Of a stretch of DNA of 64,000 nt, positions 47,954 to 60,849 are shown one piece after another. The stretch's first letter is position 1. The number at the start of each line of letters is the position of its first letter. This DNA is from Anadara kagoshimensis. Lineage: Eukaryota > Mollusca > Bivalvia > Arcoida > Arcidae. A model generated the notes under the pieces. The model was not told the DNA's origin, ran no database searches, and saw nothing but the letters and a program-made list of their open reading frames with translations. The stretch is taken from positions 15,642,698-15,706,697 of the forward strand of contig CM037860.1 in assembly GCA_021292105.1 (NCBI GenBank), given 5' to 3'. Made by a program: the position numbers and the translations under genes.

Positions 47954-47959
47954 TTTATT
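47954..47959 (-). terminator. Polyadenylation signal AATAAA
   Basis: On the minus strand, AATAAA begins only three bases after the TAA stop (47962-47964) of the CARD-APPBP2-like gene, which implies a very short 3' UTR if it is used. Confidence 0.6.
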
Positions 47960-47961
47960 GC

Positions 47962-50911
47962 TTATTTTCCCTGAAAAATGTTTTGTAGTTTGAGGTTACC
48001 AGCTGCTTCTGCTTGAGCTAGACTAAGGATTTTCTTTGCAGTCTTGTCCCAGACATCAAATTCATCCATGAATTTTGAGAAAGATCCTGGCACTGTGTGG
48101 AGTTCTTCTGATGTAATTACATGATCATCGACTTTGTTGTCGCGTAACCACTGGGACAGTTGTATCTGTACCTCATCGGCCTCCTTGTTACGGTTCAGTG
48201 ATTGTAGTGTACTTATAAGATGTTCATAACAAACATGGACCCATTTCAAATACATACCGACAGGATCTGAAAATGTTATAAAAAATAAATGTTATAGTGC
48301 TGTTGATTAAAACAAGCCATTGGTTGATCACTTTGTGACAACCTTAATTTAAGCTATTCATGACACGACACTAATTTATTTCTCTCCAGGATAAATCTTT
48401 ACATAAGATCATGTGGTGTGAACATTTCTTTGGTGGACGTTCATGTGTCTAACCTAACTTGTCAATTTCAAAGTTTTTATTTCTGGATTGTAATTGAACA
48501 TGGATTAGCATGTTTGTTTTTGATGTGTACAGAATGTACTTGTATGTGTTCACACACAGAATTTTTGTGGTACACATCTTGGAACATTTAATCCATTATG
48601 CTGTTACCTTGACAGCCAGTACTGTGGATTTTGGTGGAGAAATGACTTTTAATCAAGATTTTTTTTTCCACCAACATCAACTTGCAGCAAGCAAATTGAC
48701 AAAATCTTTCTCGCTCTGAAATCTACCCAAGTTGGATTCAAATCTATAGCTGTTAAAAGGGACTGTTATCTGTAAGCATGTCCTACTAATAGAGACCAAC
48801 AATGTATCAAAAGAGATATATCTAGAAGGGTAAGCATTATTCTGTGTCAAACACATTAATTTGTGTAACACTTCAGGACCTTATAAGCAATAAAGATTGC
48901 AAGCTTATTTTCAAATCTTAATTTTTAACTGGTTCTGAAAATGTTGTCTGCATTATATAATTTATAACAGTTTTGTTAATCAAACAAAAACATACCCTCC
49001 ATGTTCAAATCGCAACCCCCAAAACAAAGCAAAAAACTAGTAAATTACGTGAAAACCACATGAAAATCTAAACAGGGAAACAAAGGCAGTTGTTGTGAAG
49101 GGTACTTTAGCACCACCTGTCTAGCTAGCCGCACAACTAGTATAGATTATAAAGCGATGATATTTGACATAGTTTTTAATAAGGCTGATAGTTCTTATAC
49201 TTAAGTCAAGATGTTTTGAGTGGTTTAAATTTTGCTGAGTACATTTGTAGATGAAAAACATTCTTTGGTCAATCAACAGGATTGAGACAGAAAAAGTTGA
49301 GAACCATCAAGGATATTGGCTATTCTAGCACATGTGATAAGGAAATCCAGTTATTTCACAGGTGCTGGATTTCCCTGTCTTGTCCTGGTTGAGACAGATC
49401 ACACAAACCATCTCCCACATCAATTTTCTCTGACTTTTTAATCCAATTCTATGAAAAATGGAGGGCATTCCACGACACAACCACTTACTGACACTAAATC
49501 GGTGACTTCATAATCGTTTTAAGCAAGAACATCAACAGAATTTGATTACGTCATTTTCACAAGGCTCGGGTGGTGGCATAAAAACTGATTATTTGATGCA
49601 CATGTTTGTTTACAAATCAAGTTTTATGTTGCAAATGTATAGGAAAAAGAAATTTACACCAGTAACAGTGTAAGACAGAGATATTTCAAACTCAGATGAA
49701 TATTTTCAATGTCCCAGAACTCGCTAAATGTCATTCTCGACAGGAAAATATTCATCCTCATTTGAGATATCTCTGTCTTACCCTGTTACTGGTGTAAGAT
49801 TTTATTAGGCTTGGTGGAAGTTTGCATGTTTAACCTAAGTTGGCAGTTTACAAAGTTTTTACCTTGCTTTACTGGTATTGGTAATTTTGACATGGACTGT
49901 TATGTTTTTATTTTTTATTTGATTAGTTTACCTAAATGCTTAATGACATCTTGAAGCATTACAATTGCCTCCCTTGGTTTGTCAAATATTTTGTAGAATG
50001 TTCCGAGAGTTGCCGCTGCCAACAAGAGAAAGTTACTACTATCAGGCTGACATAGCTTCATATACATAACACCTCTTTGTAACATCTCTTCAGCCAACAA
50101 AATCCTTTAAATAGACAAAATTGAAATACTGTAAATAACATAAATAGTGGAACCTGAAAACAGAACACCAAGTAAGCTGAAATTAATTATTGTTTAGGAA
50201 ATTAACTTTTATATCTAAACTGCACACAAGGTTGTGTATGGAAGGAAAGTTGTTTAATTTAGACAGGTTCTAGTGCATTACACCTAGATGTATTTAAAAC
50301 TTATTCATTTTGTCACCCCTCAAAAAAAGTTCTTGCATAGCAACTGGTTTATTTGCTTGGTTACATAAAACTATGCTTGTGAAATCTGCCAGGGTACATA
50401 AACCCACATGATGTTTAGCATTAAAAGAGAAGTAACTTGCACATCATAAAACTCTAGTTACAGTAAACAAACAAGGCGACAGCATATTCAGAATACAAAA
50501 TCAAATTTGAAAAGACCAAACTATTGCTGCTTTGAAGGGTGACAAACAATGTCATACAGGTATTTTGGCAGGTAACATGGTCCCATGAACCCTGTCAAAC
50601 ATTAATGTACCCTTCACATGTGACTTAAGGTACATGGGGCGAGTTTTACCGGACATGCATCCTATACGCATATTTTTGCCAATTGGAGTTTCCAAAATTT
50701 AGTATGTGCATCCACTTGGATACATGAAAATATCTCATGTATCATGGTTTCATAATTACCCAACCCCCTTTCCATTTTTTTTGTTTATCATTTATAATTT
50801 TTGTTACCATTAGTGATAAATGAAAATGATTGAACATGAGAAAATCATGTTATCATGGGAAACATGGACCCTTGAATTTTATGTCTGGACCCTCATTTAA
50901 AACCTGCATCC

Positions 50912-50966
<55 letters not shown>

Positions 50967-53900
50967 CATTTAAAAATGGCTGTAAATCCCTGATGGGGTT
51001 ATTGTAACCTGTCAAAAACCTGTATAGCTTATAATATAGATGCAACAGATGAGTGTCAAATTACAATCTCCCTCTCATATACTAGTATCAGAAAGGTGGT
51101 TAAATAATGAAGGTTTTTGATAGTTCATAATAATTATCATTATATATCAAACACTAGACTGTATAACTATGTCATCCATCAAAGTTTAAAAATATGTTCA
51201 TTTGGCATTAAGTTAATAGAAAATCATATTTTGAACTATAAAGGAACCATAAACTAAACATAAAAAAATAGTGAAATATACCACATACTGTATACAAACT
51301 GGGTCATGATGAGAACAAATACACAAACATGACTGGCCCTAGTTTCACGATCATTCTTAACTAAGATTTTCTTAAATTAACTTAAATCTAGCAAAATTTC
51401 AAATCCTATTATTTTGTTAATTTTAAAAATTTCAGGAATTTTCGGCGTCATTTTGAAAATCACTTTCAGCTAAAAATGTTTGTATTTAGTTTTGTGAAAA
51501 TGTATATTAGTAGTTCCAAAAAGATTACCAAAAATAGCTAAATTTAACTTAAGGAAAATCTTGGTTAAGATATGGTTGTGAAACTGATGACAGTAATACT
51601 GTATAAACCAATGATCCAACAAAAAAACATGAAGATGAGAGAACCTAGGATAGCGAGCTAACATACCCCACACTCAAAAATGTTGGACCAAGGCTGTCAT
51701 TACCATAAAAAATTATATATATAAGTTTTATTTACTTGTCCATTTTGGAGTATATCTGTCCCAGCAGTAGACATATCTGTCCTGTTCTCAGACTGATTTC
51801 ACCATAGTGTTGTGATACAATGTCCAAGGCTTCTTTACACTCTAATTCTGCTTGGTTTAATGTAGCTTCTTGTTCTGTTTTAGATGAATGTAAGGCCTTC
51901 CATTGTAACGCTGTAGCTAAAATTTGGAAACAAGAATTAGAATTAGTTTAAGTCTGTCTCGAAACCCTATGATCTATGAATCTAGGATTTTTCAGAGGGG
52001 CCATTTTCAAAAACAACAAAACATTAGGGCTTTACTAATTGGGTCATTTGGCAAAGTAAGGGGGTTAACATTCCCATTGTCCCTTCTGGAAAGAACACTG
52101 TATTAACATTTCAGTGCTTATTGGTTTGTTTAAGATTTTGGTGTCATTGGTGAGAAGTGACTGAAAGAACCATACTTAAGAGGACATAAATTCATCATAA
52201 GGATAATTCCCAATGATTTCTATCATAACTTATTTCATTAAGAAGCTGGGTGGACTGGAGGAATGTGGAATGTAATGTCTTCCTCAATGAGAATTCTACA
52301 CAACACAGCTGAGCTTAAAACCCATAGCCCTTGCAATGCATCCTGAGTTCACACTTACTAGCTAACAAAACGCCTTTTTAGTTAAAATTCTTTAAATGTC
52401 AAAACTAAAGCAGGGAGATTCATAATCTTATAAAATTGTCTCCCTTTATCTGATGACTCAAGAAGAGTTATGCATTGGTCAACAAACAGTTTCCTCTCTA
52501 GATAGCAATGCTCAAATTGCCACAAGTGAATACTGAATTGTCTCCCTTGGTAAAAGTATGAAGCAGATGTATAATAATAGAATCTTTAATGAGTATCCAT
52601 GTAAGATAGGAAAATCTCACCGAGGGGTTGAATATTTCAGCAGTGGCAGAAATGTGCATCTCTTTCAACATAGATAAAATCATAATGGATTCTCTTTCTT
52701 CCAATTTAATGTTGAAGTTTGGCTTCAAGTATGATTTACATAGACACATAGGTTAATTCTTACTTTGTTATTTAAAATTCTACATTAAAATTAATATAAC
52801 CGTCAGAAAGAATACACCTAATACTGGTTTATACAGAATGTTTAATGTTATTCATTCTGAACTCCAAAAATTAATATTTAGAACACATTAAAATTTGCTA
52901 AATTTTGGAGACTTGGGTGTCATTTTCCCACAAGATGATGCTATGTCCACACAAGATGACTTTCTGTGATTTCTTTTGATTATGATATCACTTAAGGTCA
53001 CATGTGGAGGTGAAGATAGAAATTGTTTCTTCAATTGAATATCTTTAAAAAATAGGAAGATGGAAGAAAATAAGATGGTTCTCCCACAGTAGGGTGGTTG
53101 TTATCACAAAGTTCAGATTACCTCAAGTAAACATCAAATTAATTCCCTTGTGATAGGAGTGAGTAATGGTGTTTAACGTCCTAGTCAACAATATTTCACT
53201 TATATCGAGTTGTCACCAGCTATAGGCGAAGGTACAGAAATTTTGCCTGTGTGTTGCACTGATGGCATTATACAACAGGGTTTGTTATTGCATGTCCTAC
53301 ACCTAATGTGACAGCGGACCTTGTTTCTTGTAAGTCTCCATCTGAAAGAACCATGAATTTTATTTTGTTATGCCAAGTGCTTGGTGAAAGAATAGTCACT
53401 ACCCACTTTCAAGTCTTGGGTCAGACCCGTTCAGGTTTGGAACCCACAACCTCCCACTTATTAAGCCTTGATATAGGAACTTACCCGATGTGTGCAAGAA
53501 GAGATATAACATTGGATGGTTCTCTGGCAGTACGGACCTCGCTATCTTTAGACCCTCTGTTGCATGGATATAATAAGCAAGATCATCAAATGTCTGAACT
53601 GCTAACATGGCCTTAGAAAGGGCTCGGTGTGCTAGTGCCACTTGTATTGTGTCACAACCATATATCTTCTGAGCAGTTTCTAATGTATACTGAATGAGAG
53701 AGATAAAAATTCTATTACAAGAGTGTAGAGGAATAATAGTGTTATATATGTACAGTCATGTTTTTCCCCTTTTAGTTAGTTCTAGATTGTTGTTACAAAC
53801 TAGTACGTCCCAACAAAACCTGACAAACTTTTAGCAAGCAAAATTGGCAAGCTTACCTACAATTTGATCTCAATGAATGTCATTTGAACCTATATTGTGA

Positions 53901-56900
53901 GAGGAGCTGGGATCCATAAGTAGGTAGTTTAGACCACTTTGCAAGTCTACAACCAAGACACCTTTATGAACTAAACCTGTCAGAAGAATATTTTAGCTCC
54001 TTTGCATATCTAATTCTTCACAGATTTTAACAAAACCTTTAATCTTTGTCCGTCAAAACACTTTACAACTAGATGCTTATTTCCATCACTGACATTTAAT
54101 TTCAACTTTTCAAGCTTGGATATAAGATTTAAGATCTTCTTACTTCTTCTTTTGACTTTTAGATTGTACAACATATGAACAGTCATAGAAAAAAATGGCA
54201 AAATTTGTCAAAATAGAGGATGCACATACCGGTATACAAAGTTTGAAAACTATAGTTGCAATAAAGTTGAAATGTATCCCTTAAGTTGCAAGAATTTTTG
54301 CAGCCCTTTCAGTACATTTTAAGAAGACAAATTTCCTAAAGTAGACAGCAAGTACGGAATAATATGTATTGCAAAACATTTAGAAAATGTAATCTTAGTG
54401 AAAGTAGGCGACACACTTAATCCAAATTAAAAAATGAGCAGACAAGTTCTGTTACCTTGCTGGTTTTATTGAAACCACTTTTAATTGATGCATGGATGGT
54501 CTCATGTTGAATACCCATGGCAAAAGCTTGGTGCACATTTCTTTTGACAGTTGATAATCCTCTGTGCTTACAAAAGTTGAAACAATAACTGTTTAAATTA
54601 TTATGTACATATGATACCAAATGTACAAGAGTTTAGCCATTTATATATATTTACCTTAGCAGTGTCTACCCCTGCTTGATCTTGTTTGAATTCATTGGAG
54701 AAGAAACAGAAGTGTAACAATGCCTTCAAATATAGTGGATGTCTCTTTCCAAATAATTGACTACAAGTAAATGATATAAAACAAATAATTTATTGGGTTT
54801 TTTCTAATTAATACAGAGTAGTGTAAACTTATTTTACTCTATTCTGTATGTGAATCTATCTATGCCTTATAAGCATGAACACTCAATGCTACATCTTAAC
54901 AAAATGTCAAAAGTAAACTTTGGCATAAATATTTGCATCATTTTGCATCATCAATTTTTGACTTACTGTATTATTTAATGCTTATTAAGTTGTTTTGACA
55001 AGTTCTATGAAATTGCAATTGGTGTAAGTTCAGAGAATTCTATCACAGTTTTAAAAGAAGAGTCTGTTAATCAAAATTATCTGCTACAGCCCAACCTGAT
55101 TTAAAGGCCACCTCTATATAAGGGCCACCTGCTCATAAAGGCCATTAAGATTGTATCCCATTTGTTCTTTATTTACATTATTTGAACCTGTATATAAAGG
55201 CCACCTGCCATAAAGGCCACTTTTACTGGTTTCCTTGGGTGGCCTTTATAGACAGGTTTGACTGTATTTAAAGAGGTATGGCGGGTTTGATGGGATTTTG
55301 TCCTAAATGGACCGTTTTGGTTTTTGCAAAATAAAAGTCTAAATATTCTTGCACTTAAATAATAAAACAGCAGTATTTTATGTGGACTTTCAGATTTTGG
55401 CTCGAACAATGGTCTATTTTACTTGTATTTGTCTTAATAAGCTCATCTTTGTGCTATATTATGCTAAAATATGAAAAATTAGCGGGTTTTCCCGTCTTTG
55501 ATAATTATTATCAAAGTGTTCTCCTCGGAAGACCATTTTTTACGTTATTGTTTCTGAAAATATTTTCAAAATGCAATCATTACGAGTTTTCAAAAAATTG
55601 GTCCTCTTAGGAGAAAATGGTTAATTTTTGAAAATTAGGGAAAATTAAAACTGACCCCTGCACATATAACTAATGTTGCATTTTATCACGGCTGGATGAT
55701 GAATTTTATTCTGAAATGGCAGTCTACTGCTGCAAAATTACAACAAGTTTAGTAATGATTTCTTTAATTTCTATTAAGACTTAATGTCTGTTTTTAACCG
55801 TTCATCATTGGTACCATTTGTAGTGTTGTGCTTTATTATTTTTCATGTGCCATTATGGAAGTATTTACACTTTAATAGTTCATCAAAAAATAACATCAGC
55901 CATAGAAAAGAAGTTCATACAGAGAGTGATATTAAGATTGTAAATATAGGGTTATAGAACTGATATTATGAAATATTGTCCCTCGTTGACTCGAAATTAG
56001 CACTCGGAAGCTCATGCAAATGTCGAGTCAACTCGGGACAATATTTCATAATATCAGTTCAATGATCCTTTTATAATATAGCAAAATAAAGTTTGATTAC
56101 TTCCCACTAATATTTCATCTCAAAATACCATTTTTTCTTACAATACATAAATATTGCACTAGTTCTTGTATACGGATATAAGAACTAGTGCAATACGACA
56201 ACAACACAATCATAACGTCATCAGCCATGTAACAACAATCGTATGACGTCATAAATGACAGCGTCATGTGACAAAGCGTGCAATATGAAAAAATTGATTC
56301 TGTAAACCTCGGACTGCAACAAAGTTTGCGTGCAAATATCGATATATATTGCATGCTAACACCTCAGGATTTATCCTTTGATTTCTATGTGATGCATATA
56401 TTGCTATATAATAATTTAGGTTACTGCTTTACTGAGTTCCTGACAACATGCTGTAATTTACCTTTTCCATCATCACTTTGTTTTATGATGTTCACAATGA
56501 TGTACTTATACAATGAACTAAATCAAAGACTGGAAATTGCAAAACAAATTCTATGTTGCAAAATAGTTTTTGAGTCAACCCAAGAAAATCAGGGGCCAAG
56601 AAATTGAAATGATTTACCGTTTATGTTCCTAGAAACAGTTGTAGAAAGCATACCTAAAGTTAATTATTAATTAAACTGTAATTAGCAAACCATTTCATGT
56701 GCCAATTATGGTATAATTAATAATAAATTTTAAATATGCTTTGTGCAACTGGGTCCAATATGATACAGTAAAGACAAATAAAATAAAATAATCTGACTCT
56801 TTCGTCTCCAAAGATAGCTAAAGTATTTTCACTTACGCTGCTTTTTGTACTGTAAATATAGCCAAACGTTCTGCCTTTTTTATCATCCATCTAGCACAAT

Positions 56901-58589
56901 ACGCGATGACAGCATTACACAATGTATGTATAAGTATCTCTGGTGTACTTTCTTTTGCCGTCTAAAAATATAAAACAAGATTGACCGACATGTTGAATCA
57001 CCATATACATGTTTAGTTCAAATACAACTAATAGTCAGAGCTTTCAATTACTTTTTTTCAGTGCTAAGAGGTTGAATCACCATATATCAGTACTTGTTCA
57101 ATTCAAATGGTCAGAGACATCAAGTACCTTTTCAGTGCTAAGTGGTTGAATCATCATGTACTTGTTTTAAGTTCAAATAATCTGAATTCTCAGTACTTGC
57201 TCAGTTCATACAATGTGAATTCTCAAGTACTTTTTCAATTCAAACAGTCTAAGTTCTCAAGTACTTGTTTGGTTCATACAATCTGAATTCTCAAGTAATT
57301 TTTCAGTTCCTACAAGTTGAATCCCTAAGTACCTGGCCAGCTCAACAGGTCAAATGGTCAATGGTTCAAACAAGCTGAAGTGTCAAATGTCTGTTGCATT
57401 TAATTTTTAAGTACTTGTCTAGTGCAAACAAGCTGAAGTATTTAGTACCTTTTTATTTACAACACCCTCACCTGGTTAACACCTGTTGAGTTCAAACAAG
57501 TTAAATAGTTAATGAATATGTTTAGTTCATACAAATTGAAATGCCAATTACTGGCTTAGATGTAAATACAGGCATACAATACCTATAATTCAGAAGGAAA
57601 TGCTTGACAAAGAATTTAAACAAGTTACTTTATTTTAAAAATATAAGATAATTCCTTTTAATTTCAGACTTTTCCAATGAATCTTTTTCAGTTATAATGA
57701 ATTATGTACTTACTCGTAATGCTTTCTGAATCCAGCCATGTGAAGAGGATGCGGAACCATACTCAAACATCAACTGACTTAGTTCTGTATACAGCTCGGT
57801 CTCATCTATGATATCTTGACCAAATGACATCATTTTAATTTGCCATGTCATCTCTATTGCTAAGTTATATGCCGATTGTACTTTATTGAACTCATAATTC
57901 ATATTCCGTAACTTCATCAGTTTCACAAACCCCTTGTATTTGGACATCCATGTTTCAATGTTGTGTGAGCGATTTAGAACTTTCAGTAGAACAGTCATGA
58001 TCAATTCAGCCTCCTTGAAGTAACCATAGTCAGCCAAAAAGTCAATCAAATGAAAACCAATCTTTACTGCTTGTTGTGTTTGATCTCCCCCTTTGGATGG
58101 GTCTAGATTGGACATGACTGACGCAAATGACTTGACCACATCCACAAGTAGATACACCTCAGCCACTTGGAGAGCTCTGAGATATTTAAAATAAAGGTGA
58201 TATTGATCTGGGTTGTGTAAAATCTCATGGACAATATCACACATACACAATTCAAATCCTTCAGGTAAAAGCTTTCTTCTTGACATAACAGCCACAAGCT
58301 CTAACTTCCGTATTTTCTCTAAGGCCTGTGTTTCTTGTTCAAGTTGAGTTTTATCCTCTGGTAAAGTTGAATCTTGAAGTGCCTGAAAATGATCCTCCGG
58401 TACCTGAAACATTTCAAATGCAAAAAATGATTTTGGAACTAAATCAACTTGACAAAATAAATAAAATAAATTTATAAATACATGTATCTGTATTTATACT
58501 TTCAAGGTTGCTTAAAAAGTAAAAAAAAAAAAAGATTAAATCTCTCTCTCCATCATGACAGCATTTTCAAAACAATATTTTCTCTCTCT

Positions 58590-58652
<63 letters not shown>

Positions 58653-59310
58653 TAAGTAATTATTTTACCTGTATAAGAGACCTGTAGTTTTCAGGTGTAG
58701 GTATCCACTGTTGGAAGTATCCTTTCACCAGAGTTTGTGATTCCATGTACTCATGACTCCAAGGAGTAATCTTATTGGTTTCAGGTATTGTGTCTTTCAT
58801 TCCTTTTTCCACTTCTTCCATTCTTTCTCTGTGTTTTTCTTTACGGCGGTCATCCAGGTTCAAGACGTCCATTTTAGTTGTCACTATAAACTCATCTCCG
58901 TTATTTATTGCCGGTAATGGAGGATAATGTGGCAGCCTGAGAGCAGACTTCTCAGAGAAACTACTGAATTTTGACTGTTGTGAATTAGGTCTGTGAATAA
59001 CTGTATTGTCTAAGAACTCGACAAGCTCTCTGTACCTTCGTTTAACCTCTGGGTCAGCCTCTGGATTCTGTAATGCTTCACGGAAAATCTGGTACCAGTC
59101 TTGAACATTTGTCTTGGTAGCTACAAGATCTATCAAACGACGTGATTTATCAGCCGGAGTCGTGCCTTTTTCAACCTTTTTGAGATCTTCGTCCAAAACA
59201 ACTCCATTTTCCATCAGATGCCTAATGATATGCTCCACTCGTATTTCCTGGACTAAAGCAATCCGATTAATCCGGAGTCTCATCAAATTCTGTTTGTCTA
59301 TTCCTGACAT
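47962..59310 (-). CDS. CARD-containing APPBP2-like TPR protein, 8 coding exons, 808 aa
   Basis: Coding exons in transcript order: 59310-58669, 58403-57714, 56961-56837, 54760-54655, 53689-53485, 51916-51736, 50104-49932, 48266-47962. They total 2427 nt and every junction keeps phase. Residues about 9-95 form a CARD (RINRIALVQEIRVEHIIRHL, then LKKVEKGTTPADKSRRLIDL), a death-fold adaptor domain. A charged linker (DDRRKEKHRERMEEVEKG) follows. From about residue 215 the protein resembles APPBP2/PAT1, a TPR protein that binds APP tails and serves as a CUL2 substrate receptor: QQAVKIGFHLIDFLADYGYF, LFGKRHPLYLKALLHF, ATEGLKIARSVLPENHP and EAIVMLQDVIKHLGDPVG. Start: MSGIDKQ at 59310. An acceptor at 59339-59340 means an upstream 5' UTR exon. 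Known APPBP2 is about 585 residues without a CARD, so this is a fused or divergent paralogue. A scaffold in innate immune or death signalling is inference. Confidence 0.88.
48267..49931. other. Last intron of the CARD-APPBP2 gene, repeat-filled
   Basis: R1-family copies lie at about 48435, 48985 (reverse) and 49800, and a foldback MITE at 49654-49798. The open frame at 48510-48719 is intronic and unsupported. Confidence 0.6.
49654..49798. mobile_element. Foldback MITE, TTACACCAGTAACAG family
   Basis: TTACACCAGTAACAGTGTAA, continuing GACAGAGATATTTCAAACTC and GATGAATATTTTC, is mirrored by GAAAATATTCATCCTCATTT ... CCCTGTTACTGGTGTAA. Confidence 0.9.
50915..50965. repeat. Poly(C) run of 51
   Basis: An uninterrupted run of 51 cytosines lies in an intron of the CARD-APPBP2 gene. 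Shorter C runs occur at about 16907, 23697 and 62480. Such runs are prone to length error in assembly. Confidence 0.95.
51335..51587. mobile_element. MITE, 'TTTCACAATC' family, copy 2
   Basis: GGCCCTAGTTTCACGATCAT, then TCTTAACTAAGATTTTCTTA, pairs with TTAAGGAAAATCTTGGTTAA...GTTGTGAAACT. It matches the ends of the element at 253-484. Confidence 0.7.
53157..53470 (-). mobile_element. tRNA-derived SINE, copy 2, beside a splice donor
   Basis: The minus strand begins near 53470 with a tRNA-like head (GTGGGAGGTTGTGGGTTCCA, B-box-like) and ends with the ATATCGAGTTGTCACC and GGTGTTTAACGTCC body block. It is the sister of 1215-1445. It has inserted on the gene's own strand, with its head about 15 bases into the intron after the exon ending at 53485. 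Confidence 0.75.
55085..55266. mobile_element. Tc1/mariner-like MITE, copy 3
   Basis: TACAGCCCAACCTGATTTAA at the left and TAGACAGGTTTGACTGTA at the right, with TATAAGGGCCACCTGC and its complement inside. It lies in the CARD-APPBP2 intron between the exons at 56837 and 54760. Confidence 0.75.
55958..56060. mobile_element. Foldback MITE, 103 bp
   Basis: GAACTGATATTATGAAATAT, then TGTCCCTCGTTGACTCGA, is mirrored by TCGAGTCAACTCGGGACAAT ... ATTTCATAATATCAGTTC. The loop is about 30 bases. Confidence 0.9.
56153..56195. repeat. Short hairpin in an intron
   Basis: ATTGCACTAGTTCTTGTATA pairs with TATAAGAACTAGTGCAAT around a CGG loop, with one two-base bulge. It is too short and too symmetric to call a microRNA precursor. 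TGACGTCA-like words lie 40 bases downstream (ATGACGTCAT near 56233). Confidence 0.7.
58545..58652. repeat. CT and TG microsatellites
   Basis: A TCTC run passes into a TG run and then GAGAG, only about 20 bases from the donor side of the CARD exon that ends at 58669. Confidence 0.95.
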
Positions 59311-59388
59311 ATTGGATGATGAGTCTGGTGATCTTCTTCTAAAAGAAAGAGGTAAGACACCTAAAATTATATACTGTCTTGTAAATAT

Positions 59389-59567
59389 AATCAAACCTGT
59401 CTATAAAAGCCACCCAAGGGAACCTGTAAAAGTAGCCTTTCTGGGCAGGTGGCCCTTATATAGAAGCTCAATAACATGAATGAATAGAATTTGAAAAAAA
59501 ATTTTACTGGCCTTTAAAAGCAGGTGATCCTTATATAGAGTTGGTCTTCAAGACAGGTTTAACTGTA
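59389..59567. mobile_element. Tc1/mariner-like MITE, copy 4
   Basis: TCAAACCTGTCTATAAAAGC at the left and GACAGGTTTAACTGTA at the right; the same family as 1681, 10967 and 55085. It lies about 50 bases upstream of the splice acceptor of the CARD exon. Confidence 0.75.
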
Positions 59568-60007
59568 GTTTTTAAAATGGAGGCCAGTCCAGAGTCATAA
59601 GACCTGTCACTTATTAGTCGGACGATTAACTTTTCAGTGGGATCTATTATTTTCAGCCAGACATGGAATACTGTGAATGTTCACATATATAACTCTCTTT
59701 CATGCTTGTTGAAAACATTGAAATTTTGAAATTCAGGCTGGTTGTAAAACAGGGAATTTAAGAGAAAAGAAAAAATACAGTAATCATAAAATCATAGAAA
59801 CTACTAGTATCAAATTCAAATAAAAAAATTCTGTCATTATAAGCAAATAAACTGTCAAGTGAAGTGACAAGAAACACATTTAACTCATTTGAATTTACAA
59901 TGCAATGAAATCTATTCCTTTATATCCTGAGACTTTCTTATATATTTAATTTTTTTTTCAATTTTAAGATACGAGATGGTTATTGTCTGTACGTGTCAAT
60001 AACAAAT

Positions 60008-60357
60008 GTGTTATTACCACATATTTGTATACCCGTATTTTAAAATATACATGTACACAGGCTTTATAAGTTTATGATTGGCAAAAATAAATCATTTTAG
60101 TGATAATAAAAGAAGAAATAAAAGAAATTTGTCACATTTGGTTCAAATAATAGATTATTTTTATCAAAAAACGTAAATGCGTTTTTAGATCTGCAATTTT
60201 GTTGTTCAACACAATACAAGATCAATTATCCATCATTAAGACAGCAACTTTTTGGAAGAATATCAATAAAATTTTGGACTGTTTAATCCTATTCAATCAA
60301 TGTATGAAATGCTGCATGCAAACGGTTATACAGGTATACAAAACATGTGGTAATAAC
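60008..60357. mobile_element. MITE, about 350 bp, in the intergenic promoter region
   Basis: GTGTTATTACCACATATTTG followed by TATACCCGT pairs with CAGGTATACAAAACATGTGG and TAATAAC. The interior is AT-rich and non-coding. Confidence 0.7.
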
Positions 60358-60849
60358 ATCTGACTTTAAGATATGTGCCACAAAATCACAGGCAATCAGA
60401 CTGGCAGATTTTTTATATTTTTATTGTTATTATTTTGTTTACAAATGAAACCACTCTGGATCACAGCAAATTGCAACTATTACTTTATAGGATTGAAATC
60501 CAAGGCCTTGCTGCAAAATAGGTGAATTTTCTAAAAGTATGACATGCCAAAAATTTGCCCAGAAGTGATTGACAGGTTGGCAAAATGGTCCATCGCCTTA
60601 TTAAATGACAATCTAGAATGTGCATGAATCCATATGCAGTTACCTAGTGTCAAGTAAGTTACCAATAACAAACATTATTATATAAAATCTGTCTATTTGC
60701 CACACCATATTATTATTTTGTGTTTTTATTGTATACCAGAGGTAAAATTCTGCGTTTAAAGCTTGGCTGATTGATTTTTAAAAAAATGTGGCACATGCAA
60801 ATCCCATAGCAACCATTGAAATAAGTGTTTACTTTGCTAAAATCTATTT

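Noticed and set aside
56153-56195. Possible microRNA precursor
   Set aside because: The stem is only about 18 bp with a three-base loop, much shorter than an animal pre-miRNA, and similar small foldbacks abound here.
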